A DNA stretch of 64,000 nt from assembly GCA_003255025.1 (NCBI GenBank), contig QANY01008895.1:1-64000 (forward strand), given 5' to 3'. The position numbers and the translations under genes were made by a program. The notes beneath the pieces were generated by a model that searched no databases, was not told the origin of the DNA, and saw nothing but the letters and a program-made list of their open reading frames with translations. The stretch's first letter is position 1, and the number at the start of each line of letters is the position of its first letter. This document shows, piece by piece, positions 31,976-43,633 of the stretch. The stretch is from Datisca glomerata (taxonomy: Eukaryota > Streptophyta > Magnoliopsida > Cucurbitales > Datiscaceae).

Positions 31976-32411
31976 TGTTGGGGTTTTCTCATATTGGTTG
32001 TGAAATAGTCTGATAGTTAGTTTGTAAGTGTGAGAGAAAGTCTCATATCTTAAGTTAACTTTTGGGATTGAGAATGCCCAATAGCACCCAACACGGGATC
32101 AGAGCTAGACCCAAGTTTATCCAAAAAGTCTCTAGCCCAATCCAAGTGAAGTGAGTCATTGGCCCTCCGAGTCATAACTCCCCGACTCACTGCCCGATGT
32201 ATGGTGATCCAGGTGAAGTGAGTCGACGGTTATCTAACTCAGGACCTGATGGTTGATGAATCCGAGTGGAATGAATCGAAGGTTATCCGACTCAGAATCC
32301 GATGTGTGACGGGAGAGATTGTTGGAATTATCTTACATCGATTGTGAGATGGATTGATAGTCAGTTATAAGTGTCAGAGAAAATTTTGGGTTGATAATAC
32401 CACATCCAACA
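31976..32411 (+). mobile_element. TRIM (miniature LTR retrotransposon) with perfect TSD
   Basis: 436 bp. The left LTR is 31976-32093 (118 bp) and the right LTR is 32320-32411 (92 bp, shortened by an internal deletion). Both start TGTTGG and end CCAACA or CCCAACA. CGGGATCAGAGC directly after the left LTR is a primer site for initiator-Met tRNA. GTGACGGGAGAGAT just before the right LTR is the polypurine tract. Flanks are AAAGT (31971-31975) and AAAGT (32412-32416), a perfect 5-bp duplication. The 226-bp interior has no coding capacity and consists largely of degenerate copies of a unit of about 55 bp containing CGACTCA-like and GGTTATC motifs. Confidence 0.9.
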
Positions 32412-35400
32412 AAAGTAAATATAATGTGGATTGTATCTAGCATGAAGTTAAAATTTAAATAGTGAAATAATTATAGTGGAGGCTGATGTTAATAATCATT
32501 AATACCTTTTTTAAGATAGTCTTAATACAACAAGGCATATCATGATGTGTTTAGAAGAGTGTGCTTGACTAAAGGAAGATTATATAAGATATGTTACAAC
32601 TTACAAAGTGATGTGGAGATTCGATGTTGCATTCTCAATTCTAAGTGTCTATTTCAAAACAAAACAAAAAACTAAAAGTTTTAGTGTCGGGTTTGGTTAT
32701 ATTTTTAATATTTGTATTTTAGTGGGGATTTAACATTAATAATAATTTCAAAAAAAAAAAGAAAAAGAAAAGGAGAGAATTTAGTATTTTAGGCTTTACT
32801 AATGTCATGAAACATATGTTTCTCTAGAAACATAAATCACTTTAATTTGTTGCTTAAGAGCCCACCCCCACTTGGATTTTTTTCCAGCACCAACCCACCA
32901 ATTTTTTTATGAAACAACAAAAGCATAATAGAAAGAAAAACCCGAATTTTCTTTTTCTGTCTCGGGAATTAAAATGTAGAAAAAGGATCTATCTAGGGGG
33001 AAAAAGGAGATTGATTTCATGAGGCCTAATGTTATAGAGAATTTGATCCAATTCTCTACTCCAATTGGAGAAAAATGGTATCAGATATAATCGATTAACA
33101 TATTAGGCATTGTATGTTGGCAACTATTGAAGAATATGTGTTATATATAATAATGTATATGTATTATCATGTGATATTTTATATTCTATGACATCACATA
33201 AACAACGAAGTTTATGAATAATATGGTACATAAACTTTATTAACTAATGATGAAAATGGATAACTCTAACTTTTTTGTGTATAAGAATTTACGTCTCTTT
33301 TCATAGAACAAAAGATATACTCAGTAACAAAATTGTTTAAACTCAATATAATTTTTTTTATATATATTTAAAATCACGTGTATTAAATTATATCATTTTA
33401 TTCATATTTTGAGAAAATAAATAAATTATATAAATCACAAAGTTAAGACAATTACATCAATTTATTTGGAAGAGCTCCACTTTCAAGTACTCAAGGAGTA
33501 CTATAGATTGACCCCAAATTAATTTAGGTTCTTTGAGAATAAAAAAATTGTGTTATTTTCTAAAACTGAAATAATATCTGAAAACGATGTATTTTACATT
33601 TTCTAGAAAAAATGTTCAGAAACAAATTCTTGTTTTTTTTTCATAACAAAAGAGAATTAATTTTAATTGAAGAGACAAAATGAGCAAACAAAAAAATGTG
33701 TGGAATCGTTGTTCCACTATCATTTTCAGTACTAATTAGTGATGTCCAAGCGGCAAGCAGATTTATACCATATTGCAAATTAAGTGGAACTAATGCTGTA
33801 ACCAATACTCAAATTCATTTTTTTAAGTGACATGCTATTGTCATAATTTTTTATTAAATAGAATAAAAAATTGATTATATTTTAGTTTAACACAGATTCT
33901 ACTCTTTGTGATCATCTTTGGTTTACACGTAATGCTCATAAAGCGTATCTTATCCATAAATATGATTAATTTAGCACTATTTCTACAACTTTGATTCCCA
34001 CTTTGAGCTCTTAAGTGAAACCAATATATTCTGATTTTCTTGGATTTTAATACTTTATTCCATAAATCTAAACAAAGTGAAATAGTATAAGCCATTTATA
34101 TTAACATCATTTGTTTAGATTTAGGAGTTTATCAAGGTGATGTTAGTAAAACCATTTATAAAGATGTGTTAGTATAAACCATTTATCTATATATATTTTA
34201 ATTCCATTGATATATTTAGAGAATATAAGTTGCAGTTGTGATTCCTTTCTCGAAACATTAATATGAATGATACATTTTTTTTGTCTTTGGAATTTAAGAA
34301 ATAATAACTTCTAAAGTCGATGGACTATTTTTTTCCACAACTTTAATTTTGAATCTATTTAATCATCATTTCAATTCATCGTCCGTTAGTATATATTGAC
34401 ATAGACTGTGAAATGCGCACCCCTAACGTTAAAGGTGATGTGTTTTGATAATGGCCAAACACACATTTTTTAAACTCAAACAAAGAGGGTATATTGGAAG
34501 TAAAAAAAAATTATCAAAAAATAAATGTATTAACAAAAAGAATACAAATGTTTAAGGGACATACTCTAAAAAACAGCAAAGAAAGATGATAAAACTCAAG
34601 GGAGACAGTCCCAACCAAAAAACCAAGAAAGAAACCTAGCTATACAGCCATTTAGATCCACCTAGCTAGCTATACATTCATCATCAAAATCATAGTGTCT
34701 AGTCTTGCGAAGTAAAAATTTGATATGCTTAAAACACATCTTTATCTGTCTGACAAAATTATAAATGATTATGTACTAACCAAGTTAAGTAATGTGTTAA
34801 TTATTTTTAAGTTGATATGTTATTACTCGTTAATTGTCTGTCATCTTATATTCACTATCTAAGTAATAATTGACACATCAATTAATCTATAACTTGATCA
34901 TTATTGAATTACTCTAAAATTATTTAATTTAATTAAGAAGGTGCGATATGACTTAATTTGTCAAAAGAATGAGATTTTTTTTCAAGTGGGACTAGAAATT
35001 CTTAGAATAAATTATATGTATGGATAAAAACTTGGTAAGAGAATTAGCCGGAATGGAACAAAAGATATATGGAATATTAAGTTTGTTGGTATGAAAAGTG
35101 ACAAAACAAATATTGAGATGATCATGTTCCCACCAACCCATTGGATTCTCAATTAGCATTCGTTCAGTGTATGTTATTCCTAGACTAAAAAATCTCTAAA
35201 GGAATGAGAATGAAAACGAGAATGAAAACGAGAATAAAAAAAGAATGTGAATGTGAACTATTACGGTGTGATTTGATTTGTACCAGCAATAAATACAAGA
35301 GCGATTAATGAAGTTTATTCTAGTGTTTAGTTATCATATAAAAATGTTAGATAATGATGAAGAATAAGAATTAAATAGGGTTAGATAATGACGAGGAATA

Positions 35401-36114
35401 AGGAAAAATATTTGAATGAGGAATTATTAGGTTGTTGGTGAGAGGTATGAGTATTTCTAGATTTGAAGAAATCAACCTATGACTGATCCTGATCAGAAAA
35501 AAAAAATGATAACGAGAATGACTGTTCTTATTCATATTCCACCCTTCATTACCACTAACCAAACACCACCGAGAATTATATGGTTGAAGAAAGTCAATCA
35601 ACAAAGATAAAACTAACATATTACATGCAAAAAGAAAGAGATGTATAATTCAATGAAAATATATGTTTTGAATTTTAGAATCTTATTGTGGTTTTGCAAC
35701 TAAAACCAACTTTGCTTATGGATATGGAATATATTTAAAACAAATGTTTATAAATAAAGTGATCATAATGGATTCCTATCTTTAAAACAATAATGTTTAT
35801 ATGACAAATAATTCTATTCATCTCAATTTCAGTTAGCCCAAACTTCCTGATATTATTTTACTTTATATTATAATAAAGTTAGAATCTTAATTTATAATTA
35901 CATTAACAAAAATATTCTATAAATTAACTTGTACTGAGTAAGTTGAGATGAAAAGTGTTTATCTACAAGTTATATTAAAAATATTTTGTGGTTGTAACCT
36001 AGACAACTTGATGTGCGTAAACGAAAGTTAACAGCTATATATAGGTGGTGGAATAAAATGTAACACTGGAATAGTTCTTAATTATAAATGTAAAATAAGA
36101 ATGTTAGTTGCAAA
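32412..36114. other. AT-rich intergenic DNA, no gene seen
   Basis: No coding region with a recognisable domain. 35200-35572 looks like a decayed MITE: GAATGAGAATG repeats at 35200-35235, CGGTGTGATTTGATTTGTACC near 35263 and its rough inverted partner ACCACTAACCAAACACCACCG at the right end. The ends match poorly and no clear duplication flanks them. Confidence 0.4.
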
Positions 36115-36398
36115 TGATAAGTGTTGTATGATTGATAAAAATTAACCAACTATATCAGTTAATTAATATCAGTTTGTTTTGGCGTTGTTAGCTAATCTGT
36201 TGACTAGCTAATAGTTTAGTTAGTTGTTATGTAATATGGTTACTTAGTGATAGTGTACTCTTGTCATATATATACAGGAATAATTTTGTGGTAAGAATAC
36301 AATTTATTTTCTTGCAGTTTCTTCTTCTTCTCTGTCACTTCTCTTATCCAATCTTTCTTTTTCTTATCAATTTATCATTTTACCATACAATTCTATAC
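36115..36398 (+). repeat. 5' LTR of the 36115-40493 copia
   Basis: 284 bp, starts TGATAAGTGTTG and ends TTCTATAC. Includes TATATATA near 36271 and CT-rich U5 sequence. Confidence 0.88.
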
Positions 36399-39300
36399 GG
36401 TATCAGAGCCTTGATTAAAACAAACATTTTTTGAAAGAAGATTTGCTTCCATCCCTATGTCAAACGTACTTCAACTTAAGTCTGATATTCAATCCATTAT
36501 CAAGAAACAATCTGAGAACATTGATGAGTATATTCAGATTATTAAAGAGTTAAAAGATAAGCTCTATGTTCTTTCTGTTCACCTAGAGGATAAGGATGTA
36601 CTAATCTACACAATAAATGAGCTACCATCTGAATTCAACACTCATAGAACTTCTATAAGGATTATGGCTGAACCTATGACTTTAAAAGAATTCCATGCGC
36701 TATATTGAAGGCAAAAGAAAAATTCATTAAGACACAAAACAAGCAACAAGAATCTTTACTTTATACCACTGCTTTGATGGCCACACAAAATTCACACTTT
36801 AGCATATAGGGTAATACTAGAGGTAGAGGAGGTAGGGCCTATTATAGAGGTGGAAAAACACGTTTTGGAAGAGGTTAAAACTAGAAAGGTAGAAATGTTT
36901 TAATTTCAATCATTTTCCATCAGTTTTTGGTGATCCAACATCACAACAACCTTCTCAGAATAAAGGTAGCACAAACTACTCATCTGATATGAACCATCAA
37001 GCTCAAGGTGATAAGATTTATCGTCAAATTTGTCATAAACCAAGGCATGTAGCTCTTGACTACTATCAAAGAAAGAATTATTCATTCCAAGGCAAGAATC
37101 CACCAGAAATGTTATCTACAATGGTTGTTATGTGTAATCAGTCAACTCCTTCATCAGATTCACCAGTGTGACTAGCAGATTTAGGACACAATTCTCATGT
37201 CACTTCTAATGTGAATAACATCTCATTTCCTACAGAGAATAATGGTAAGGATCATATAACTGTTGGTAATGGATAACAACTTTCAATTACACACACATGT
37301 TAAAGCTCAATTTATGTTCCCTTTCACACCTTTTCTATAAACAAAATTCTCTATGTTCCTCAAATTTTCTCAAATTTCCTCAAATCTCCTTTTTGTCCAT
37401 CAATTCTGTTTAGAAATCATTGTCTCTTCAATTTTGTTGCTTATTATTTTGAAATATAGGATAAAATATCAAGAAAACTTCTATACAAATGTCCTAGTAA
37501 GAATGGCCTATACACTCTTCCATCCACAATACAAGCATCTTCTTCTACATCAATTGTATTAGCTGCATCAACAACATTCTTTGGTATAAAATTATTAGAC
37601 ACTACATGGCATGACAAACTTGGACATGCCTCCAATACTGTAATAAAGAAAATTCTTACAAACGCACAAATTTCTTGTAATTCTTCTTCAAAGATAATGT
37701 ATATTTCAAAGATGTCTTGTTAGTAAAATGACAAAGTTACCATTTTGCATTATCCAATCTGTCTCTCTAACTCCAATAGAATTAGTTCATGGTGATGTGT
37801 GAAGACCTTCTCCTATTGTATCTCTGAAGTGCTAAATGTTCTATGTTTCTTTCATAGACAATCTCTCTAAATACACATGGATCTTTCCTTTGGTACATAA
37901 ATCTGAATCTACTCTTCAAACACATTAGAACTCTTAAGAGTGATGGTGGTGGTGAATACACTAGTAATGAACTAAAACATTTCTTGAAAAACCATGGTAT
38001 TATTTATAAAAAATCATGTTCTTATACAGTGAACGGAATGAACATTGCAGAGAGAAAGCATAAGCATTTAGTAGAAACAGCTCTAACAATGATGCATAAG
38101 GCTTATTTTCCTCTTATTTTCCTCTTACATTTTGGTATCACCCACACCAAATAATATTTCTCCATTTGAGTCTTTATTTGGTCATGTACCGGACTACATA
38201 CATCTCAAAATCTTTGAATGTGCGTATAATCCTCTCCTTAAACCCTACAATACTTATAAACTCCAGTCTAAAACTACTCAGTATATTTTCTTAGGTTATG
38301 CTCAGAAATATAAATGTTTTTTGTGCTTTAATCTATCCAATGACAAATTTTATAAATTAAGACATGTAATGTTTGAAACTGTTTTTCCATATGCATCTCA
38401 CCATAATACTGCTATTGATACATCTGTTGCATCTACTTTGCATCCTACCAATGCTGATCTTACACATTTCCTTCATTCTTTTCTCTATTCATAACATCAT
38501 AATTGAGTTTCACAACACACAACTCCTAATTCATCTATTGATACACATTTTGATGTAGTAACTGATACATCCTCAACGAACACAATTTCTTTTACTATCT
38601 CACCACCTAATATATCATCTTCCTTTATTTTTTGATATCTCTATTCCTTAAACCCACTCTACAAATCCCACTAATAGTTCACTTACCTCATGTCATAGAA
38701 CAACCATACTTATGCAAACTAGGTCCAAAGCAGACATATCTAAAAAAGAGGCCTTTCTAACATATTCTTATGTTATCAGTAATGAACTTGAACCTGCCAC
38801 TTTTAAGGTTGCTTAAAAAATCCAGCATGTGTTAAGGCTATGTCTAAGGAGCATAAAACTCTCAAATCTCAGCAAACATGGTCTCTAATTCCTCTGCTTC
38901 CTCATAAAATCCTAATTGGATGTAAGTGGGTCTATAAGCTTAAATATAACCTTGATGGTAGCATTGCATGGCATAAAAGCAAGATTGGTTGCAAAAGGGC
39001 TTTCATCAATATGCAGACATTGATTATGAGGAGACTTTCAACCCAATGATTAATAAGCCCACAATAAGACTTATTCATGGTTTGCTTAAAGAAGAGATAT
39101 ATATGTCCCAACCTCTTGGATTTGTTGATGCACTCCTGGTTTGTAAATTACACAAGCCTCTTTATGGCTAAAAACATGCTCTAAGAGCCTGGTTTGACAT
39201 ATTTACATCGCACCTTGCTACATTGGACTTCACAGCTTCTCAAACAGATTCCTCCATGTTCATAAGAAAGTCAGGTTCCTCTATTACCCATCTACTCTTA

Positions 39301-40220
39301 TATATAGATGGTATCATCCTCACATGAACGAATTTTACCTATATTGAGGAGCTCATCAAGATTCTACAGTTGGAATTTGTTAAGACAGATCTTGGAGAAC
39401 TTAAGTATTTCCTTGGTCTTGAAGTCACACACTCCTCTTCTGGAATCTTTGTTAATCAGCTCAAGTATGTTAAAGACCTTCTACTTAAAGCTGGTATATC
39501 TAATGCAAAACCATGCAATTCTCCCTATTCTACTAAAGCACCTTTATACAGTCATAGTGGATCTCCTTTATCTGATGTTACGACATATGGAAGCATAGTT
39601 GGTGGGCTGTACGAGACTTACACTTGGCCAGACAACATATGATGTCAAGAGAGTTTGCCAATATGTGCATGCTCCTACCTCACCACACTTTGTAATACTT
39701 AAAAGAATTCTCAAGTACCTGGTGGGACAGCTCCATCTCCATGCCTTTAGTAATGTAGGCTGGGCTAGAGATCCATCTAACAAGCGCTATATTACTGGTT
39801 TTATCATCCTTGTAGGCTTCAATCTCATCTTTTGGAGTGCAGAGAAGTAGCCGACAGTTTGCAGGTCATCCATTGAGGCAGAATATACAGCTCTTGCCAA
39901 TACTACAATTGAGCTATCTAGGCTAAAACAATTACTATGTGACTTACACATCTACTTGAATAATCCTCCAACTTTATGGTGTGACAACATGTCAGCAATT
40001 ATCCATGCTTCCAATCCTATCTTTCATGCTAGAACAAAGCATGTTGAGATGGCCACTACTTTGTAAGAGAACGTGCCGTTAAGAAAGACTTCACTATAAA
40101 ACATGTTGACACTTAACTTCAACTTGTTGACTTATTCAGTAAGGCTCTTTCTACTCCACTGTTCTCCATCCTAAGGTCCAAAGTCAAGGTTGTTACCCGT
40201 GACATGTGTTTGATGGGGAA

Positions 40221-40493
40221 TGATGAGTATTGTATAACTGATATAAACTGACCAATTGTATCGGTCTGGCATTATTAGCTAATACGGTAACTAGTTAATG
40301 GTTTAGTTAGTTGTCAGGTAATATGGTTGCTTAGTTATCATGTACTCTTGTCCTATAGATATAGAAATATTGTAATGAAATAATTATGTAGTAAGAATAC
40401 AATTTGTTTTCTTGCGGCTTCTTCTTCTCTGTCACTTCTCTTCTTGAATCTTTCTTCTTCTTATCAGTTTATAATTTTACCATAAAATTCTAC
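40221..40493 (+). repeat. 3' LTR of the 36115-40493 copia
   Basis: 273 bp, starts TGATGAGTATTG and ends TTCTAC. It shares long blocks with the 5' copy but differs by several indels and many substitutions, in line with an old insertion. Confidence 0.88.
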
Positions 40494-41067
40494 GCCAAAT
40501 ATATTCTCTATATTAATTAATCATATGATTCCATTCCACCGAGATTTGTGGAATACCAAGTTTAAAATGTATTGTCTAGTTCTCCCATTTTAGCAATTAA
40601 CACGAGGGAATCACGTTAATATATATTGGTAGTTTAATTTTTAACAAAAACATATTTAAATTAATGTGTAAAAAGGAAGAATATGCAATTGTATGTAGTA
40701 TATTTAGAATTTATTTAAATTGGCATTTATTTTAAACACAGTTTAAGCTTTTGTTATTAATGTAGCTTAGTTTTGTAAAAAAAATGTTTATCATTATTGC
40801 TCATGCTAATGAAAATTAATTATAACTGCATCACATTATTAACATTGAATATTCATTAAGACAACATGCAATTTCCTCAATTTCCTTCCATTGAAAAATT
40901 CAAAATATGATATTACACGAAGATAACCCCATAATTTACCTCAGAAAATATACAAAAGTAATTGAAAAAAAAAGATGAAAGGGTTAAAATTATAAAAAGA
41001 AGAAGTGAAAAATACAAAAAAGTCCCTCTCAAGTTCTGTTAGCTCTCTCCTTCTCATTCTTCTCAAA
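40494..41067. other. Intergenic DNA downstream of the WAT1/UMAMIT gene
   Basis: AT-rich; should contain the 3' UTR of the minus-strand transporter gene. No further feature recognised. Confidence 0.4.
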
Positions 41068-41953
41068 CTAAGCTTTTGGAGCTTTCACAGCTATCATTGG
41101 AGGCTGTGGGATTGGAGCAGTAATAACCAGAATAGATGTAGAGGTCACAAAGTCTTCCTTCTTGTGAATTTCAATGTCATTTGCTTCCACGTCTTCAATT
41201 ATTGTGGTCATTTGACCATTTGCTCCACCACCTTTGATTGCTTCAACTACTTCATTTTCCTTCTCTTTGTATTCCTTGTATTTTCCCCACAGAACTGAAT
41301 ATAGCCCCATTATTATGAGCACTCCTCCAAGAATTCTATAATAAAAAGAAAAGAAAAGATAAGATAATTAGATTAATGAGAATAGAGAATAATATAATAT
41401 AAATTTATCTTTCAGAGAGTTAGTCTAGTGGTTGAGCATGTGATTTTAAATTTTATCCTTTCATGTTATGCGTGTGATTGAACGACTGGATGAAGCAAAA
41501 ACTACTAACTCATCTTATCGTATAATTCAAAAACTATTGGAGATAGCATTTAGAATAAGATGACTGCATATATAGATTAAAGAATTGAATGAAGGGAAGG
41601 AATTTAATTACCCTCCAAGATAGATTTTCTCAGCTAGAATGAAAGAGCCCATGATTGCTACAATGATCATCATCAAAGGGCTGAATGCTGTCACAAAAAC
41701 AGGCCCTCTTTTCTGCATTACTAATCCTTGAACATAGTATGCTATGCTTGATGACACTATCCCCTGTCCAAAATAAACTATAGATTTAAACCAAGTTTGA
41801 TAATGTTTACAAATTTAATCCCAACATAAGCAAATTTTATAGGATTTAGACCCTTTAATGTTCTTGTTCTTTTTCGTAAATCAAAACCATTGATCTTGTT
41901 TTCACTTACCAAAGTTTTTAACACTTTTCATATTCCAATAGTGATCTGATCTG

Positions 41954-42009
<56 letters not shown>

Positions 42010-43480
42010 ACAGCATAAGCAGCAGCAAGAAGATTCATGTCCCACCCAATGGTCCAAGCAGAGGGCTTATGTTCCATTACAAAAGTGACAGCAATTGACT
42101 GGAGTGTTCCCATGAAGCAAACTAGGCTTGTGAGTGAAAGATGAGCTGTGTATTTCTTCATTGTTACTGCCTGTAAATAAAATTTTTACAAACAATTAAA
42201 AACTACATTTTTTTATTTTCTAAGAAATATTATTAGATGTAGTCCTCATCATTATGCTTATAATTTAATTTTGTTAATTTAGTCTATATAATTTTAAAAA
42301 ATCAGGGTATAAATTCATAAAATTAGAACAAAATGGGCCAAATTTAGAACCGAGTCAAATTCAGAGGGTGAAAAAAAAAGAAAATAAATAATCTTTTAGT
42401 CTCGATGTACCTGAAGGATGAAGAAGGAAGCCCAAGCCAAAGTAGCAATAATAAGAAGAATAGAACCCTTAACCCAATCTTGATCAGTAACTTCAACAGA
42501 AGTAGAGTCAACATGATGAAGACTTTTAGACCAAAAGAAATTAATGACATTTCCTTTGTACAATGTCATTAACATTGCTCCGAATACTGTCACGACTGTC
42601 CCTAACACCTTCGCTTGACATCGTAATTTCTTTATATTCACCTTCTCCATCCTTTTCATCAAAATAATATTTCATCATTTATTAGTCAAAGAATAAAATA
42701 TTAAATGTTAATTAAACAGAGAGATTATGAGAAAATGATAATTATCTTTATTATGTACCTGAAAATTACTGCCATCACAAATGTCATTGCTGGTAGCATG
42801 TTGCTCATGGCACATGAGAATGTTGGTGATGTGAATTTTAGGCCAGCATAGTAGAAATTTTGATCAATCACTGGCCTGTAACAACATATATAGTAAGAAG
42901 AAAACTTAGTTTAAGAAGAATTATTATATTAATTATCTTTTAATCCTATGTTCACTTGTAGGCTCGATGAAGCTCGAGTCTAAGTTGTGGACACTGAATT
43001 TTAAACAAACAATATTTTTGTTTATTTATAAATTTAAAACCAAGTGATTCTACTTTTTTTTTCAAATTTTTTTTCTAGGAATTGTATAGTGGGTAGAGAG
43101 AGGATTTTTAAACTAACCCAAGAAGACCCAGAACGAAAATCTGCATGAAAATAGGAAAAGTAATCTTGGGTCGAACTTTCCTGCAAGAACCAAACAGAAA
43201 AGGAGCTGAGAAAAACCAATACAAGTAATGGGTTTCCAAGCTTTTCTGAGAAAATTAAGAAACAGAGTAAGTTTCACCTTTCAAGAACAAGAGCAAAAGG
43301 AGCAATAGCAGCTGTGGCAAAGGCATGTCTGTAAACAACAAGAACATAATGGCTCATCCCACGGTTGAGTGAAACCTTTGTGATTATGTTCATTCCAGCA
43401 TACCCAAATTGCAATGAGATCATTGCTATGTAAGGCTTAGCTCTCTGTATAAAGTTACCAAAACATCCCATTTTTTCCAT
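41068..43480 (-). CDS. WAT1-related / UMAMIT transporter (UMAMIT9-like, EamA family)
   Basis: Seven exons: 43480-43278, 43180-43118, 42875-42759, 42651-42411, 42170-42012, 41763-41612 and 41335-41068. They sum to 1203 nt, 400 residues and stop, normal for the family. The family are ten-helix membrane proteins with two EamA repeats, and known members export amino acids or auxin. Diagnostic stretches are KPYIAMISLQFGYAGMNI and YVLVVYRHAFATAAIAPFAL (first repeat), GLLGPVIDQNFYYAGLKFTS, TFSCAMSNMLPAMTF, and RGPVFVTAFSPLMMII with MGSFILAEKIYLGG (second repeat). The C-terminal tail (about 341-400) is hydrophilic and cytosolic by family topology. Closest by eye to Arabidopsis At5g07050 (UMAMIT9). 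All splice sites are GT-AG and phases agree; it looks functional. Substrate cannot be told from sequence. Confidence 0.92.
41957..42008. repeat. (GA)n microsatellite abutting a splice donor
   Basis: About 25 GA units, lying 2-3 bases from the GT donor (42011-42010) of UMAMIT exon 5. In the transcript the intron therefore begins GUAA followed by a CU repeat. Confidence 0.95.
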
Positions 43481-43596
43481 TGTTCTTGGGAGAAATTTGG
43501 AGTAAATAACTCAAATGAGAGGGGTGATTGATTAGGAAATGAGTACACTTGAGAAGTTGGTGTATTTCCTTAGTGAATAATGGTAGCCATCACTCT

Positions 43597-43607
43597 TATT
43601 TATAGGC
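43597..43607 (-). promoter_or_regulatory. TATA box of the UMAMIT-like gene
   Basis: The minus strand reads CCTATAAATAA, a strong TATA consensus, about 120 nt upstream of the start codon at 43480. A G-rich stretch (GTGGGGGGAGGGG, 43621-43633) lies just upstream. Confidence 0.6.
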
Positions 43608-43633
43608 TTTTGAAACAGAGGTGGGGGGAGGGG

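Larger units (their letters stand above)
36115..40493 (+). mobile_element. Full-length but degenerate Ty1/copia
   Basis: 4379 bp with LTRs at 36115-36398 and 40221-40493. GGTATCAGAGCC (36399-36410) is the primer site and TTTGATGGGGAA (40209-40220) the purine tract. Flanks GCAAA and GCCAA differ by one base and could be the target duplication. Gag is at 36457-36708 (ENIDEYIQIIKELKDKLYVL). A mutated CCHC knuckle lies near 37017, and protease remnants (LADLGHNSHVTSN) near 37170. Integrase pieces cover 37600-38490. Reverse transcriptase is at 38840-39640 (GCKWVYKLKYNLDGSIAWHK, LGELKYFLGLEV), and RNase H pieces run 39640-40150 (SSIEAEYTAL). Stops and shifts throughout; clearly dead. Confidence 0.92.

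Noticed and set aside
35200..35572. Possible MITE with GGTGTTTGGTTAGTGGTAAT-type ends
   Set aside because: The two ends match poorly and flanking bases do not form a clear duplication, so it is not listed as an element.
41417..41500. TAGTCTAGTGGTTGAGC in UMAMIT intron 6, resembling a SINE A box
   Set aside because: A matching B box at the right distance was not convincing, and no tail or duplication was seen.
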